Assembly (NCBI GenBank): GCA_035468285.1
Contig: DATISY010000114.1
Span: 1-64,000 of the forward strand
Reading direction: 5' to 3'
DNA: 64,000 nt
Source: PALSA-555 sp035468285
GTDB taxonomy: Bacteria; Actinomycetota; Acidimicrobiia; IMCC26256; PALSA-555
How positions within the stretch are numbered: position 1 is the first letter of the stretch; the number at the start of each line of letters is the position of its first letter. This document shows, piece by piece, positions 1 to 7,897 of the stretch. The translations under genes were made by a program, and so were the position numbers. The notes beneath the pieces were generated by a model, which was given only the letters and a program-made list of their open reading frames with translations, did not search any database and was not told where the DNA came from.

Positions 1-246
1 GTCGTCGACCTTGATCCCGAGCGCGCAGGCGGGCGCGTCGGCGTCGGGGGCGCGGTCCGGCCGACCGAGCGTCGCAGCCATCGCGCTTGGTTCGTAGAGC
101 GCGACGCGCGTCGTGCCGGTGTCGAGCTGCGCGTACGGGCCGGACCGGTGTCCCAGCCGGAGTCCGAGCAGCCGGGTGTAGAAGTCGACGGAGCGTTCGA
201 CGTGCTCGACGACGAGGACGACGTAGTCGGGGGCGTCGCCGATCAC
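1..246 (-). CDS. VOC (glyoxalase/dioxygenase-fold) protein, C-terminus beyond the left edge
   Basis: The first 82 residues are visible. They begin with a strand followed by the segment EHVERSVDFYTRLLGLRLG, the classic opening beta-alpha-beta unit of vicinal-oxygen-chelate proteins, and continue with QLDTGTTRVALYE, a further paired strand. The GTG start overlaps the TGA of the upstream membrane-protein gene in a GTGA, so translation is probably coupled. VOC proteins bind a divalent metal and include glyoxalases, dioxygenases and antibiotic-binding proteins. The second half is outside the window, so metal ligands and substrate class cannot be judged. Confidence 0.75.
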   Translation of the reverse strand, partial: MIGDAPDYVVLVVEHVERSVDFYTRLLGLRLGHRSGPYAQLDTGTTRVALYEPSAMAATLGRPDRAPDADAPACALGIKVDD

Positions 247-671
247 CGGGGCGTCGGTCCGGCTCCGTCCGGCTCGAGCTCGTAGGCGATCACCAGCCAG
301 CGGCCCCCGCGCTTGGCGAGCTGCAGCGCGTCCGAGGCGCGGCCCCCGTCACGCAGGTCGACCCGGGTGTGGACCACCGCGAAGTCGCGTTCCTCGCTCA
401 CCGCGTCGACGACGACGCGGTCGGCGAGACCCCGGAGACCGGTCTGGTGCTCGTACGCGGCCCGCTTGGCGGCGACGAACTCCGGGCGGTTCAACCCGTC
501 GCGCAGCTCCTCCCCCGACATCGACCACAGGCCTTCGAAGTCGAGGTGGTCCCACGCGTCCTCGTACGCCATCGCCACATCGACCGGTGACGGGCCAGGG
601 TCGGCGCTGACGATGATGACGAGCGCCACGCACAGCCCGACGATGACGACGCCGGCGACGATGAGCGCCAC
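243..671 (-). CDS. Small membrane-anchored protein of unknown function
   Basis: This 142-residue protein starts at a GTG directly after the stop of the pterin dehydratase gene. Residues 2-22 (ALIVAGVVIVGLCVALVII) form one transmembrane segment. The remainder, with the stretch AMAYEDAWDHLDFEGLWSMS and an alternating-strand C-terminus ending in RWLVIAYELEPDG, resembles the cystatin/NTF2-like extracytoplasmic domains often seen behind one anchor. I do not recognise a catalytic motif. It is likely co-transcribed with the pterin dehydratase upstream and the VOC gene downstream. Function is unknown. Confidence 0.7.
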   Translation of the reverse strand: MALIVAGVVIVGLCVALVIIVSADPGPSPVDVAMAYEDAWDHLDFEGLWSMSGEELRDGLNRPEFVAAKRAAYEHQTGLRGLADRVVVDAVSEERDFAVVHTRVDLRDGGRASDALQLAKRGGRWLVIAYELEPDGAGPTPR

Positions 672-953
672 TCAGCTCGCCAGCGCGTCGATCTGGTCCG
701 CCAGGGCGAAGTCCCGGGCGGTGATGCCCCCCTGGTCGTGGGTGCTGAGCGCGACCCGCAGCTTGTTGTATCGGATGTCGAGATCGGGATGGTGGTTGGC
801 GGCCTCCGCGACCTGCGCGACCGCGTCGACCAGCGCGATGACCGCCCGGAACGAATCCAGCTCGTACACCCGGACGATCTCGTCCCCCGACCGCTCCCAA
901 CCTGTGCGGCGGCCCAGCTCCGCCTCGACCTCGGTCTCCGGGAGCGCCGCCAC
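672..953 (-). CDS. 4a-hydroxytetrahydrobiopterin dehydratase (PCD/DCoH family)
   Basis: The family signature is clear: ANHHPDLDIRYNKLRVALST followed by HDQGGITARDFALADQID. It contains the HH-P metal-free catalytic histidines and the TH..GG.T..D..LA end typical of pterin-4a-carbinolamine dehydratases. These enzymes dehydrate 4a-hydroxytetrahydropterin after aromatic amino acid hydroxylation; in actinobacteria they are often stand-alone with unclear physiology. I chose the GTG at 953 (93 residues, the usual family length) over an earlier start at 1025. A GACAAT hexamer ends 6 nt before this GTG, as expected for a leaderless transcript, and the extra upstream residues are low-complexity. Confidence 0.9.
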   Translation of the reverse strand: MAALPETEVEAELGRRTGWERSGDEIVRVYELDSFRAVIALVDAVAQVAEAANHHPDLDIRYNKLRVALSTHDQGGITARDFALADQIDALAS

Positions 954-959
954 GGCCCC

Positions 960-965
960 ATTGTC
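960..965 (-). promoter_or_regulatory. Putative -10 box for a leaderless transcript of the pterin dehydratase
   Basis: On the minus strand the hexamer is GACAAT, followed by GGGGCC and the GTG start. The spacing matches the pattern seen at several other genes here. No clear -35 box is visible. Confidence 0.35.
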
Positions 966-1033
966 GGCGGCAGACGCCCCGGCACGCCAAGCGGAGCCCC
1001 CGCGAGCCGGTTGCCGATCGAACACCTGTTCGC

Positions 1034-1039
1034 TACGCT
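1034..1039 (+). promoter_or_regulatory. Putative -10 box, leaderless transcript of the radical SAM gene
   Basis: TACGCT fits the TANNNT actinobacterial -10 consensus and lies 6 nt before the ATG at 1046, leaving no room for a ribosome binding site. It would make the transcript begin at the start codon. Confidence 0.45.
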
Positions 1040-1045
1040 GCGGCG

Positions 1046-2041
1046 ATGACGACGACCCGGGTGCGATGGGCGTCGAGCCCCCCGGTGAGCAGCGCGGCGC
1101 AGCTGGCCCTCTTCCCCGCGGAGGAGCGTGTGGTCGGTCGGGGCGAGTTCCGGGGCCTGGAGTTCGTCCACGTGCAGGCCCGGAGCATCATCAACCGGCT
1201 CCCCGGGACGTCGCCCATGCCGTTCCGGCACACGATCAACGCGTATCGGGGTTGCAGCCACGCGTGCACCTACTGCTTCGCGCGCCCGACCCACGCCTAC
1301 CTCGACCTCGACCCGGGCACCGACTTCGACCGGGTCATCGTGGTGAAGGTGAACGCCGTCGAGCGGCTCCGGGCCGAGCTGGCCCCGAGACGCTGGGCCG
1401 GCGACGCCGTCGCGATGGGCACGAACACCGACCCGTACCAGCGCGCCGAGGGCAAGTACCACCTGACCCGGGGCATCGTCGAGGTGCTCGCCGAGGCCCG
1501 CAACCCGTTCTCGATCCTCACCAAGAGCACGCTGATCCTGCGCGACCGGGACCTCCTCGCCGACGCCGCCCGCCGGGCCGACGTCTCGCTCTGCTTCTCG
1601 GTCGGCACCCTCGACGAAGACGTGTGGCGCCTCACCGAGCCCGGGACCCCGCACCCGGCCCGCCGCCTGGAGGCCGTCGCCCGCCTCAACGAGGCCGGGA
1701 TCCGCTGCAGCGTCCTCATCGGCCCCGTCCTCCCGGGTCTCTCCGACCGCCCGGAGCAACTCGACGCCGTGGTCCGGGGCGCGGTCGACGCGGGCGCCGC
1801 GTCGATCACGTCGGTGCTGCTCCACCTCCGCCCCGGGGTCCGCGACCACTACCTCGCGTCGCTCCGGGAGCACCGCCCCGACCTCGTCGCCGACCACGAG
1901 CAGCTCTACGCGCGCGGCGCCTACGCCCCCACGGAGCACCGGGAGCGGATCAGCCGCCTCGTCCGGGACCTCGTCGCCCACCACCGCGACCCCCACCCGA
2001 CCCGCAGGAACGACGCGTCGGGCCGGTTCAGCGGCCCATAA
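1046..2041 (+). CDS. Rv2578c-family radical SAM protein
   Basis: The protein is 331 residues. Cys70, Cys74 and Cys77 in GCSHACTYCFARP form the CxxxCxxC cluster motif that binds the 4Fe-4S cluster and S-adenosylmethionine. Surrounding text (MPFRHTINAYRGC, AMGTNTDPYQRAEGKY, ILTKSTLILRD, LIGPVLPGLSD) matches the COG1533 group related to spore photoproduct lyase and common in actinobacteria as the Rv2578c family. The substrate of this family is not established. The gene stands divergent from the pterin dehydratase, and its TAA stop is part of the -10 box of the next gene. Confidence 0.88.
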   Translation: MTTTRVRWASSPPVSSAAQLALFPAEERVVGRGEFRGLEFVHVQARSIINRLPGTSPMPFRHTINAYRGCSHACTYCFARPTHAYLDLDPGTDFDRVIVVKVNAVERLRAELAPRRWAGDAVAMGTNTDPYQRAEGKYHLTRGIVEVLAEARNPFSILTKSTLILRDRDLLADAARRADVSLCFSVGTLDEDVWRLTEPGTPHPARRLEAVARLNEAGIRCSVLIGPVLPGLSDRPEQLDAVVRGAVDAGAASITSVLLHLRPGVRDHYLASLREHRPDLVADHEQLYARGAYAPTEHRERISRLVRDLVAHHRDPHPTRRNDASGRFSGP

Positions 2042-2044
2042 CCT
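2039..2044 (+). promoter_or_regulatory. Putative -10 box overlapping the upstream stop codon
   Basis: TAACCT lies 6 nt before the ATG at 2051, and its first three bases are the TAA stop of the radical SAM gene. The arrangement implies a leaderless cyclase transcript in addition to read-through. Confidence 0.4.
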
Positions 2045-2050
2045 ACGACC

Positions 2051-5000
2051 ATGACCTGCCCGGCGTGCGGGGCGACGGCTCCCGCCGACGCGCGCTTCTG
2101 CCCGACCTGCGGCCACGCCCTCGTCGCCCGGCCCGACGAGCGCCGCGTGGTCAGCGTGGTGTTCGCCGACCTCGTGGGCTTCACCACCTACGCCGAGTTC
2201 AACGACCCCGAGCACGTCAAGGCCCTCGTCGACGAGTGCTTCGAGGCCCTCTCCGCCGACGTGATCGCCTACGGCGGCCAGGTCGACAAGATCGTCGGCG
2301 ACGCCCTCCTGGCCCTGTTCGGTGCGCCGGTCGCCCACGAGGACGACGCCGAGCGGGCGGTGCGCTGCGCGCTGCGCATGCAGCAGACCCTCGCCACGCT
2401 GCGCGCCGACCGCGACCTCACCGTCGAGCTCCGAGTCGGCGTGAATACCGGCGTCGTGCTCGTCGGCGCGCTCCGCACCGGCGGCGACTACACCGCGATG
2501 GGCGACGTCGTGAACACCGCCAGCCGCCTCCAGACCGTCGCCGACCCCGGCCAGGTCGTCGTCGGTCCCGACACCCACGCCGCGACCGACCACGCCGTGC
2601 AGTACGAGCCCCTCGGGGCGCTCACGGTGCGGGGCCGCTCCGAGCCGGTCGACGCGTGGCTGGCCATCAGCGCGCCGGTCCCGCCGGGGACACGCCGCCG
2701 GGCCCGCACCCCCCTCGTCGGCCGCGACCCTGAGGTCGGCCTGCTGCAGACCATCGTCGACACCGCGCTCGACCGGTCCCGGGCCCATCTGGTGCTCCTC
2801 ACGGGCGGCGCCGGTGTCGGCAAGAGCCGCGTCGCCAGCGAGGTCGCCACGTACGCCCGAGACACGCGGGCCGCGGCGGTGTTCGAAGGCCAGTGCGTCC
2901 CGTACGGCGAGGACATCTGGTGGCCGATCGCGGAGACCATCCGCACCGTCTGTCGGCTCCCGCTCCACGCCACCCACGACGACGCCCGCGAACGCGTCTA
3001 CGCCGTCGTCGCCAAGGCCAGCGGCCGCCCGGCCGACGACCCGGAGGTCACCCGTACCGGCAACGGGCTCCTCTATCTCCTCGGATTCGCGGAGGCGTTC
3101 CACGACGTCGACCCGGGCCGGGCCCGCGACGACGCGCTCCGTTCCGGACAGGCGCTGTTCGGCCGCCTCGCGGACGAGCGCCCGGTCGTGCTCGTCCTCT
3201 CCGACCTGCACTGGGCCGATGATCTCGTCCTCGAGCTCGTCGACCGGCTCCTCGGCGGGCTGCGGTCGGCGCCGTTCGTCCTCGTCGCGACGGCCCGTCC
3301 CGAGCTCCAAGACCGGTGGCGTCCCGAACCGGGCCGCCACAACCTCAGCGTGCTCAACCTCGAGCCGCTCGACACCACCGCGGTGGCCGCGCTCGTCGAG
3401 GAGCTCCTCGGCGCCGACGCGACCCCCGAGCTCACCGAGCTGCTCCAGGAGCGCAGCGGCGGCAACCCGTTCTTCGTCGAGGAGCTCGCCGCGCTGATCC
3501 GCGAGACCGGCTCCGGCGCGCTCGGCGCGCTCGTCGGCGGTCGGCTCCCCGCCACCCTCCAGGGGCTCGTCACCGCCCGGCTCGACACGCTGGACGCCGG
3601 AGACCGCGACACCATCGAGGACTGCGCGGTGATCGGCAGCGCAGGACCGGTCGACGCCGTCGCCGCGCTCGTCGCCGCTCGTCAGGGCAGCGACCCGGGG
3701 TCGAGTCTCGACCGCCTCGCGGACCGGGAGCTCCTCGAGCTCCACGACGGCGAGTTCCGGTTCCCGTCCGAGGTGGTCCGCGACGTCGCGTACGGGACGC
3801 TGACGAAGGCCGAACGGACCCGCCGCCACGCGGTGCTCGCCGACTGGCTCTTCACCGGCCTCAAGGAGGAGGACGGGTCCGCCGCCGCCCTCGAACGCGT
3901 CGCGCATCACTACGGCGCGGCCGCGTCGCTGCTCCGCGAGCTCGGCGTCGTCGACGGGGTGGCCGCCGACCTCCCGGACCAGGCCTTGCGGCTGCTGGAG
4001 CACGCCGCCGACCGGGCCCGCAACGCGGAGCTGTGGCCCAACGCCAGCCGCCTCTTCGCGCAGGCGCTCGCCATCCTGCCCGTCGACGCGGCCCCTGACG
4101 TCCGCTGGCGGCTCCAGATCGGGCGGGCCACCGCGCTCGCCGAGCAACGGGAGATCCCCGCGGCCCGCGCCGCGGTCGACGAGATCCTCGATGACCACCC
4201 TGACCCTCGGACGACCGCACGCGCCTTGACCGTCCTGGCCGACATCCTCCAGCGGGACGGCGACCCCGCGGGCGCGATCCGCACCGCGGAGCGGGCCCTC
4301 GACTGCTGGCACGAGCTCGGCGACGAGCGCGGCGCCGCCGACGCCCTCCGCACCCGCGGGATCACCAACATGTTCCTCGGCAACCTCGACCTCGCCGAGG
4401 ACGACATCGCGGCGGCCCTCACTGCGTTCCGGGACGGCGGGGACCGCCGCGGTGAGGCATGGGCGCTGCAGAACCTGGCGTCGATCGCGTTCTTCCGCGG
4501 GGACAGCGACAGCGCCGAGGAGCGCCTCGACCGGTCGGCGGCGATGTTCCGCGAGCTCGGCGACTACGGCGGGCTGCACTGGTGCCTCGGGATCCTGGCC
4601 TGGACCCGGTTCATGCAGGGCCGTCTCGACGAAGCCGAATCGCTCGCCCGAGACCAGCTCCCCGACACCGAGGCGACCGGGAACCGCTGGGTCGCCGGGA
4701 TCCTCACGATGCTGCTCGCCAACCTGGCGTTGTGGCGCGGCGACGCCGAGGCCGCCGTCACCTACGCCCGGGACACCCAGGCCCGCTTCGACGCCATCAA
4801 CGACCAGTGGGGTCAGACCCAGGCCCGCGCGTCGCTCATCCGGGGGCTCGCGTGCGTCGGCCGCGTCGGCGACTCCCTCGACCTGCTCGACCGGTCCGAT
4901 CTCGACACGGGCAGCGACGCGGCCCCCCTGATCAACCATCTGATCCGAGCCCAGGTGCTCATCCACATCGGTGATCCCGACGCGCTCGCCGCCGCGCTCC

Positions 5001-5533
5001 ACGTCGTCGGCGACGAGGACGGCGGCGCCCAGCTCATCGGCGACGCGCACCTCGCGCTCGGCCTGGCGCTCCTCCAAGCGGGTCGCGTCGACGAGGCCGT
5101 CGTCCAGCTCCGCCAGGCCCGCGAGCAGGCCGCCCACGACGAGAGCGGCCCCGGTGTCGCGGCCAGCGCCGCGTTCTCCCTCGGCGCGGTCGTCGCCGGC
5201 CATGTGGACGACGCCCGCGCCCTCGCCGACACCGCCGCGGGTCGGGGCACCTACTTGGACCAGATCCAACATGGCCTCGCCAGCGCGTTCGCCCGACTCC
5301 GCGCCGACGACCCGGCCACGGTCGGGGCGTTCGACGCCGTCGTCGCGTTCGCCGACCGCACCCAGTCGCGCCTCGACCAGGCCGTCACCCGCCTCGCCCG
5401 GGCCCACGCCTGGCGTGCCCTCGACCATCGCGACGCCGACGACGCCGCCCACGAGGCCCAAGCGCACCTCGACGCCATCGGGATCACCGCCGCGGGCTGG
5501 GACCGCTGCTTCTCACTCGCGGCGGGCGCGTAG
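2051..5533 (+). CDS. Class III adenylate cyclase fused to AAA-type ATPase and TPR repeats
   Basis: The 1160-residue protein begins with a zinc ribbon (Cys3, Cys6, Cys17, Cys20). A class III cyclase domain follows (about 32-206): metal-binding Asp40 in FADLVGF and Asp84 in VGDALLALFG, Lys80 and Asp152 at the positions that select adenine, and Asn155/Arg159 of NTASR for the transition state. All catalytic positions are present, so it should make cAMP. An ATPase module starts near 220 with Walker A GGAGVGKS (252-259) and a hydrophobic strand ending LSDLHWADD. The C-terminal half is helical TPR-like repeats. The architecture resembles cyclase/ATPase regulators of actinobacteria that lack the LuxR end. 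It overlaps the convergent oxidoreductase gene by 21 bp. Confidence 0.9.
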   Translation: MTCPACGATAPADARFCPTCGHALVARPDERRVVSVVFADLVGFTTYAEFNDPEHVKALVDECFEALSADVIAYGGQVDKIVGDALLALFGAPVAHEDDAERAVRCALRMQQTLATLRADRDLTVELRVGVNTGVVLVGALRTGGDYTAMGDVVNTASRLQTVADPGQVVVGPDTHAATDHAVQYEPLGALTVRGRSEPVDAWLAISAPVPPGTRRRARTPLVGRDPEVGLLQTIVDTALDRSRAHLVLLTGGAGVGKSRVASEVATYARDTRAAAVFEGQCVPYGEDIWWPIAETIRTVCRLPLHATHDDARERVYAVVAKASGRPADDPEVTRTGNGLLYLLGFAEAFHDVDPGRARDDALRSGQALFGRLADERPVVLVLSDLHWADDLVLELVDRLLGGLRSAPFVLVATARPELQDRWRPEPGRHNLSVLNLEPLDTTAVAALVEELLGADATPELTELLQERSGGNPFFVEELAALIRETGSGALGALVGGRLPATLQGLVTARLDTLDAGDRDTIEDCAVIGSAGPVDAVAALVAARQGSDPGSSLDRLADRELLELHDGEFRFPSEVVRDVAYGTLTKAERTRRHAVLADWLFTGLKEEDGSAAALERVAHHYGAAASLLRELGVVDGVAADLPDQALRLLEHAADRARNAELWPNASRLFAQALAILPVDAAPDVRWRLQIGRATALAEQREIPAARAAVDEILDDHPDPRTTARALTVLADILQRDGDPAGAIRTAERALDCWHELGDERGAADALRTRGITNMFLGNLDLAEDDIAAALTAFRDGGDRRGEAWALQNLASIAFFRGDSDSAEERLDRSAAMFRELGDYGGLHWCLGILAWTRFMQGRLDEAESLARDQLPDTEATGNRWVAGILTMLLANLALWRGDAEAAVTYARDTQARFDAINDQWGQTQARASLIRGLACVGRVGDSLDLLDRSDLDTGSDAAPLINHLIRAQVLIHIGDPDALAAALHVVGDEDGGAQLIGDAHLALGLALLQAGRVDEAVVQLRQAREQAAHDESGPGVAASAAFSLGAVVAGHVDDARALADTAAGRGTYLDQIQHGLASAFARLRADDPATVGAFDAVVAFADRTQSRLDQAVTRLARAHAWRALDHRDADDAAHEAQAHLDAIGITAAGWDRCFSLAAGA

Positions 5534-6478
5534 CTGCTCCAGGACCCGGGCGCAGGCCAGACCGTCCGCGAACGTCGGGGTCCCGGCCGGCGCGATCCCG
5601 TCCCGCACCGCGTCGCGCACGACGACAGCGAACTGCCGCATCGGCTCGACATGCGCATCGGCACCGGTCGCACCCTCGTGCTCCTCGCGGGTGCCGTCCG
5701 GGCGCCGCACCACCACCCGGGCGTCCGCCACACACTCGAGCACGCCGTCGCTCCCGACCGCCACGAACCGGGGGGCCAGCCCGACCGGCGCGGCGAACGT
5801 CGAGTCCATCGCGACCGTCACGCCGTCACCGCAGCTGAGCACCGCGCTGAAGCCGTCTTCGGCGTCACACACCTGCGGCACCCCGTCGCGGTCGCGTCGT
5901 TCCCTGACCGTCGTCCGGCACTCGGCCCACACCGCCCCGATCTCCCCGAACGTCCAACGCAGGAAGTCGACCGCGTGCGAACCCCACGCCCCCACCCAGC
6001 CGCCCCCCGCCGCCCGGTCGAACAGCCAGCCGTGGGGCCGCTCCGGCTGGCGCGACCCCGCGCTGAGATGCGTCCACTCCACGTGCTCCGGCGTGCCGAT
6101 CGCACCACCGGCGATGAGGTCCCGGACCAACACTCGCGTGGCGTGGTACCGGAACTCGAAGTTCACGAGGTGCAGACAGTCCGCGGCCTCCGCGGCGGCG
6201 AACAGCGTCTCGGCGTCGACCGCGTCGATCCCGAACGGCTTGTCGCACAGGACCGCCCGCCCCTCGGCGATGGCGCGCCGCACGTGCGCGCCGTGCAGGA
6301 ACGGCGGCGAGTGCACGCACACCAGGTCGACGTCGGGGTTCTCGCACAGGGCGACGACGCCCGCGTCGTCCCGAGCCGAGACCACGTCGACCACGCCGCA
6401 CCCCTCGGTGGCCGCGAACACCGGCGCCACCACCCGGGCCCCGAACCCGGTGCCGATGACCCCGACGTTGACCGTCAT
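5513..6478 (-). CDS. Gfo/Idh/MocA-family NAD(P)-dependent sugar dehydrogenase
   Basis: The 321-residue protein has an N-terminal Rossmann start (MTVNVGVIGTGFGARVVAPV, GxGxxG) and the family motif CDKPFGID, which corresponds to the EKP region where the lysine is catalytic. Later come HLVNFEFRYH and the C-terminal sheet domain. Such enzymes oxidise or reduce sugars, inositols and aminosugars. It is the last gene of a long minus-strand carbohydrate operon, and its ATG overlaps the stop of the YczE-like gene (ATGA). Its stop overlaps the end of the convergent cyclase gene. Confidence 0.88.
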   Translation of the reverse strand: MTVNVGVIGTGFGARVVAPVFAATEGCGVVDVVSARDDAGVVALCENPDVDLVCVHSPPFLHGAHVRRAIAEGRAVLCDKPFGIDAVDAETLFAAAEAADCLHLVNFEFRYHATRVLVRDLIAGGAIGTPEHVEWTHLSAGSRQPERPHGWLFDRAAGGGWVGAWGSHAVDFLRWTFGEIGAVWAECRTTVRERRDRDGVPQVCDAEDGFSAVLSCGDGVTVAMDSTFAAPVGLAPRFVAVGSDGVLECVADARVVVRRPDGTREEHEGATGADAHVEPMRQFAVVVRDAVRDGIAPAGTPTFADGLACARVLEQLRARRE

Positions 6479-7134
6479 TCCCCCACCGTCGCTCCCGGCA
6501 GCGGGTCGACCGCGTCGACCCCGAGGTGGAGGCGGGCGAGGAACCAGTGGCCGAGCGGACCGATCGCGAACGCGAAGAGCACCGTCCCGACCCCGACGTC
6601 ACCACCCAACGCCCAGCCGCTCGCGAGCGCAGCCAGCTCGAGCACCGTCCGCACCAGCCACAGCGGGTACCCCTTGGCGGCGAGGCCGGTCATGAGCCCG
6701 TCACGGGGACCGGGCCCGAGCCCCGCGCCGATGTAGAGGCCCATCCCGAACGCGGTCACGACGATCCCGGCGAGCAGCATCGGCCAGCGGGCCGTCAACG
6801 AGTCGGTGGTCGGGACGACGTGCAACAGCAGGTCGACGATGAACCCGACGCTGAGCGTGTTCACGATCGTCCCCAGCCCGAACCGCTGCCCGATCGGGAT
6901 CCACCCCAACAGGATCACCAGGCCGAGCAGGACGACGACCGTCCCGAACGACAGGCCGGTGACCTTCGCCAGGCCCTGGTGGAGGACGTCGTACGCGCTG
7001 ACACCGAGGCGGGCCCGCAGCACGAGCGCGACGCCGCTCGACAGCACCACGATCCCAGCCAGCAGCCGCGGGAGGCGCCGCCGGAGCTCCGGCACGCTCG
7101 GGAACGTGACGACGTGCAGCTCGGGTGCGCTCAC
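6475..7134 (-). CDS. YczE/YitT-type integral membrane protein
   Basis: The 219-residue protein has five to six hydrophobic segments. Conserved-looking stretches include GLGPGPRDGLMTGLAAKGYP and RARLGVSAYDVLHQGL, both characteristic of the YczE family, which is related to YitT. Family function is not established; transport or membrane regulation has been suggested from topology only. The GTG start forms a GTGA with the stop of the NagB-like gene, and its stop overlaps the start of the dehydrogenase gene, so it is firmly inside the operon. Confidence 0.8.
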   Translation of the reverse strand: MSAPELHVVTFPSVPELRRRLPRLLAGIVVLSSGVALVLRARLGVSAYDVLHQGLAKVTGLSFGTVVVLLGLVILLGWIPIGQRFGLGTIVNTLSVGFIVDLLLHVVPTTDSLTARWPMLLAGIVVTAFGMGLYIGAGLGPGPRDGLMTGLAAKGYPLWLVRTVLELAALASGWALGGDVGVGTVLFAFAIGPLGHWFLARLHLGVDAVDPLPGATVGE

Positions 7135-7871
7135 CGGGCCACGTCCCCGCCGGATTCCCGATCCAGGTGCAACGTCACGTTCGCCCGGGTGCGCAAGATC
7201 GACGCCGGGCAGGCCGTCGTGACCGGGCCCGTCAACGCCATCTGCACGGGCGTCCGCTTCCGGGCCTCGGGGACGTTGGCCAGGACGCGCCCGGCGCGCA
7301 GCAGCGCCGGGATCGTGACCGTGATCGCCTCGGCGGGGACGTCGTCGACGGTCGCGAAGTGGCCCTCCCCCACCTGCTGGTTCCGACAGGCCGCGTCGAG
7401 GGCCACGACCTTGACGTCGAGCGGGTCATCGAAGTCCGCCACCGGCGGGTCGTTGAACGCCAGGTGCCCATTATCCCCGATGCCGAGACAGCACAGGTCG
7501 AGCGGATGCGCCGCGAGCAGCGCGGCGTAGCGTCGGCACTCGGCGTCAGCGTCGGCGGCGTCACCGGCGATGAAGTGGAAACCGCGCGGGTGCACCTGCT
7601 CGACGATCCGCTCCCGCAGGTACCGCCGGAACGACGCCGGATGCTCGGGCGAGATCCCCCGGTACTCGTCCATGTGGAACCCGACGACCTGGTCCCACGG
7701 CACGTCGTCCCGGGCGGTAAGGACGTCGAGGAACCCGAGCTGGGAGTTCCCCGTCGCGAACATGACGTTCGCCACCGCCCGCTCGGCGACAGCGGCGACG
7801 ATGGTCGCCGCCGCCTCGGCGGCGGCGGCGGCCGCGAGGTCGGCGTCGGTGTCGTGCACCTGCACCGACAT
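7131..7871 (-). CDS. nagB: NagB-like glucosamine-6-phosphate deaminase/isomerase family protein
   Basis: Family motifs are VGFHMDEYRG (the Asp of the MDEY loop acts on C2) and LCCLGIGDNGHLAFNDPP (the histidine opens the ring). Compared with E. coli NagB (NDGHIAFNEP), the Asp before Gly-His is Asn and the Glu of NEP is Asp. This is a subfamily signature I associate with homologues encoded beside sugar dehydrogenases, so deamination of plain glucosamine-6-phosphate should not be assumed. I chose the ATG at 7871 (246 residues). An in-frame GTG at 7895 lies 2 nt after the upstream stop and would add eight residues. The gene links the pathway to amino sugars. Confidence 0.85.
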   Translation of the reverse strand: MSVQVHDTDADLAAAAAAEAAATIVAAVAERAVANVMFATGNSQLGFLDVLTARDDVPWDQVVGFHMDEYRGISPEHPASFRRYLRERIVEQVHPRGFHFIAGDAADADAECRRYAALLAAHPLDLCCLGIGDNGHLAFNDPPVADFDDPLDVKVVALDAACRNQQVGEGHFATVDDVPAEAITVTIPALLRAGRVLANVPEARKRTPVQMALTGPVTTACPASILRTRANVTLHLDRESGGDVAR

Positions 7872-7897
7872 GGCGTCGACGGTGAGTGTGTGCACCG

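Noticed and set aside
491..5467. A 1658-codon open frame on the minus strand antisense to the cyclase gene
   Set aside because: Composition is repetitive Arg/Gly/Val/Glu text without motifs, and the plus strand encodes recognisable domains throughout. Long antisense frames are expected at this GC content.
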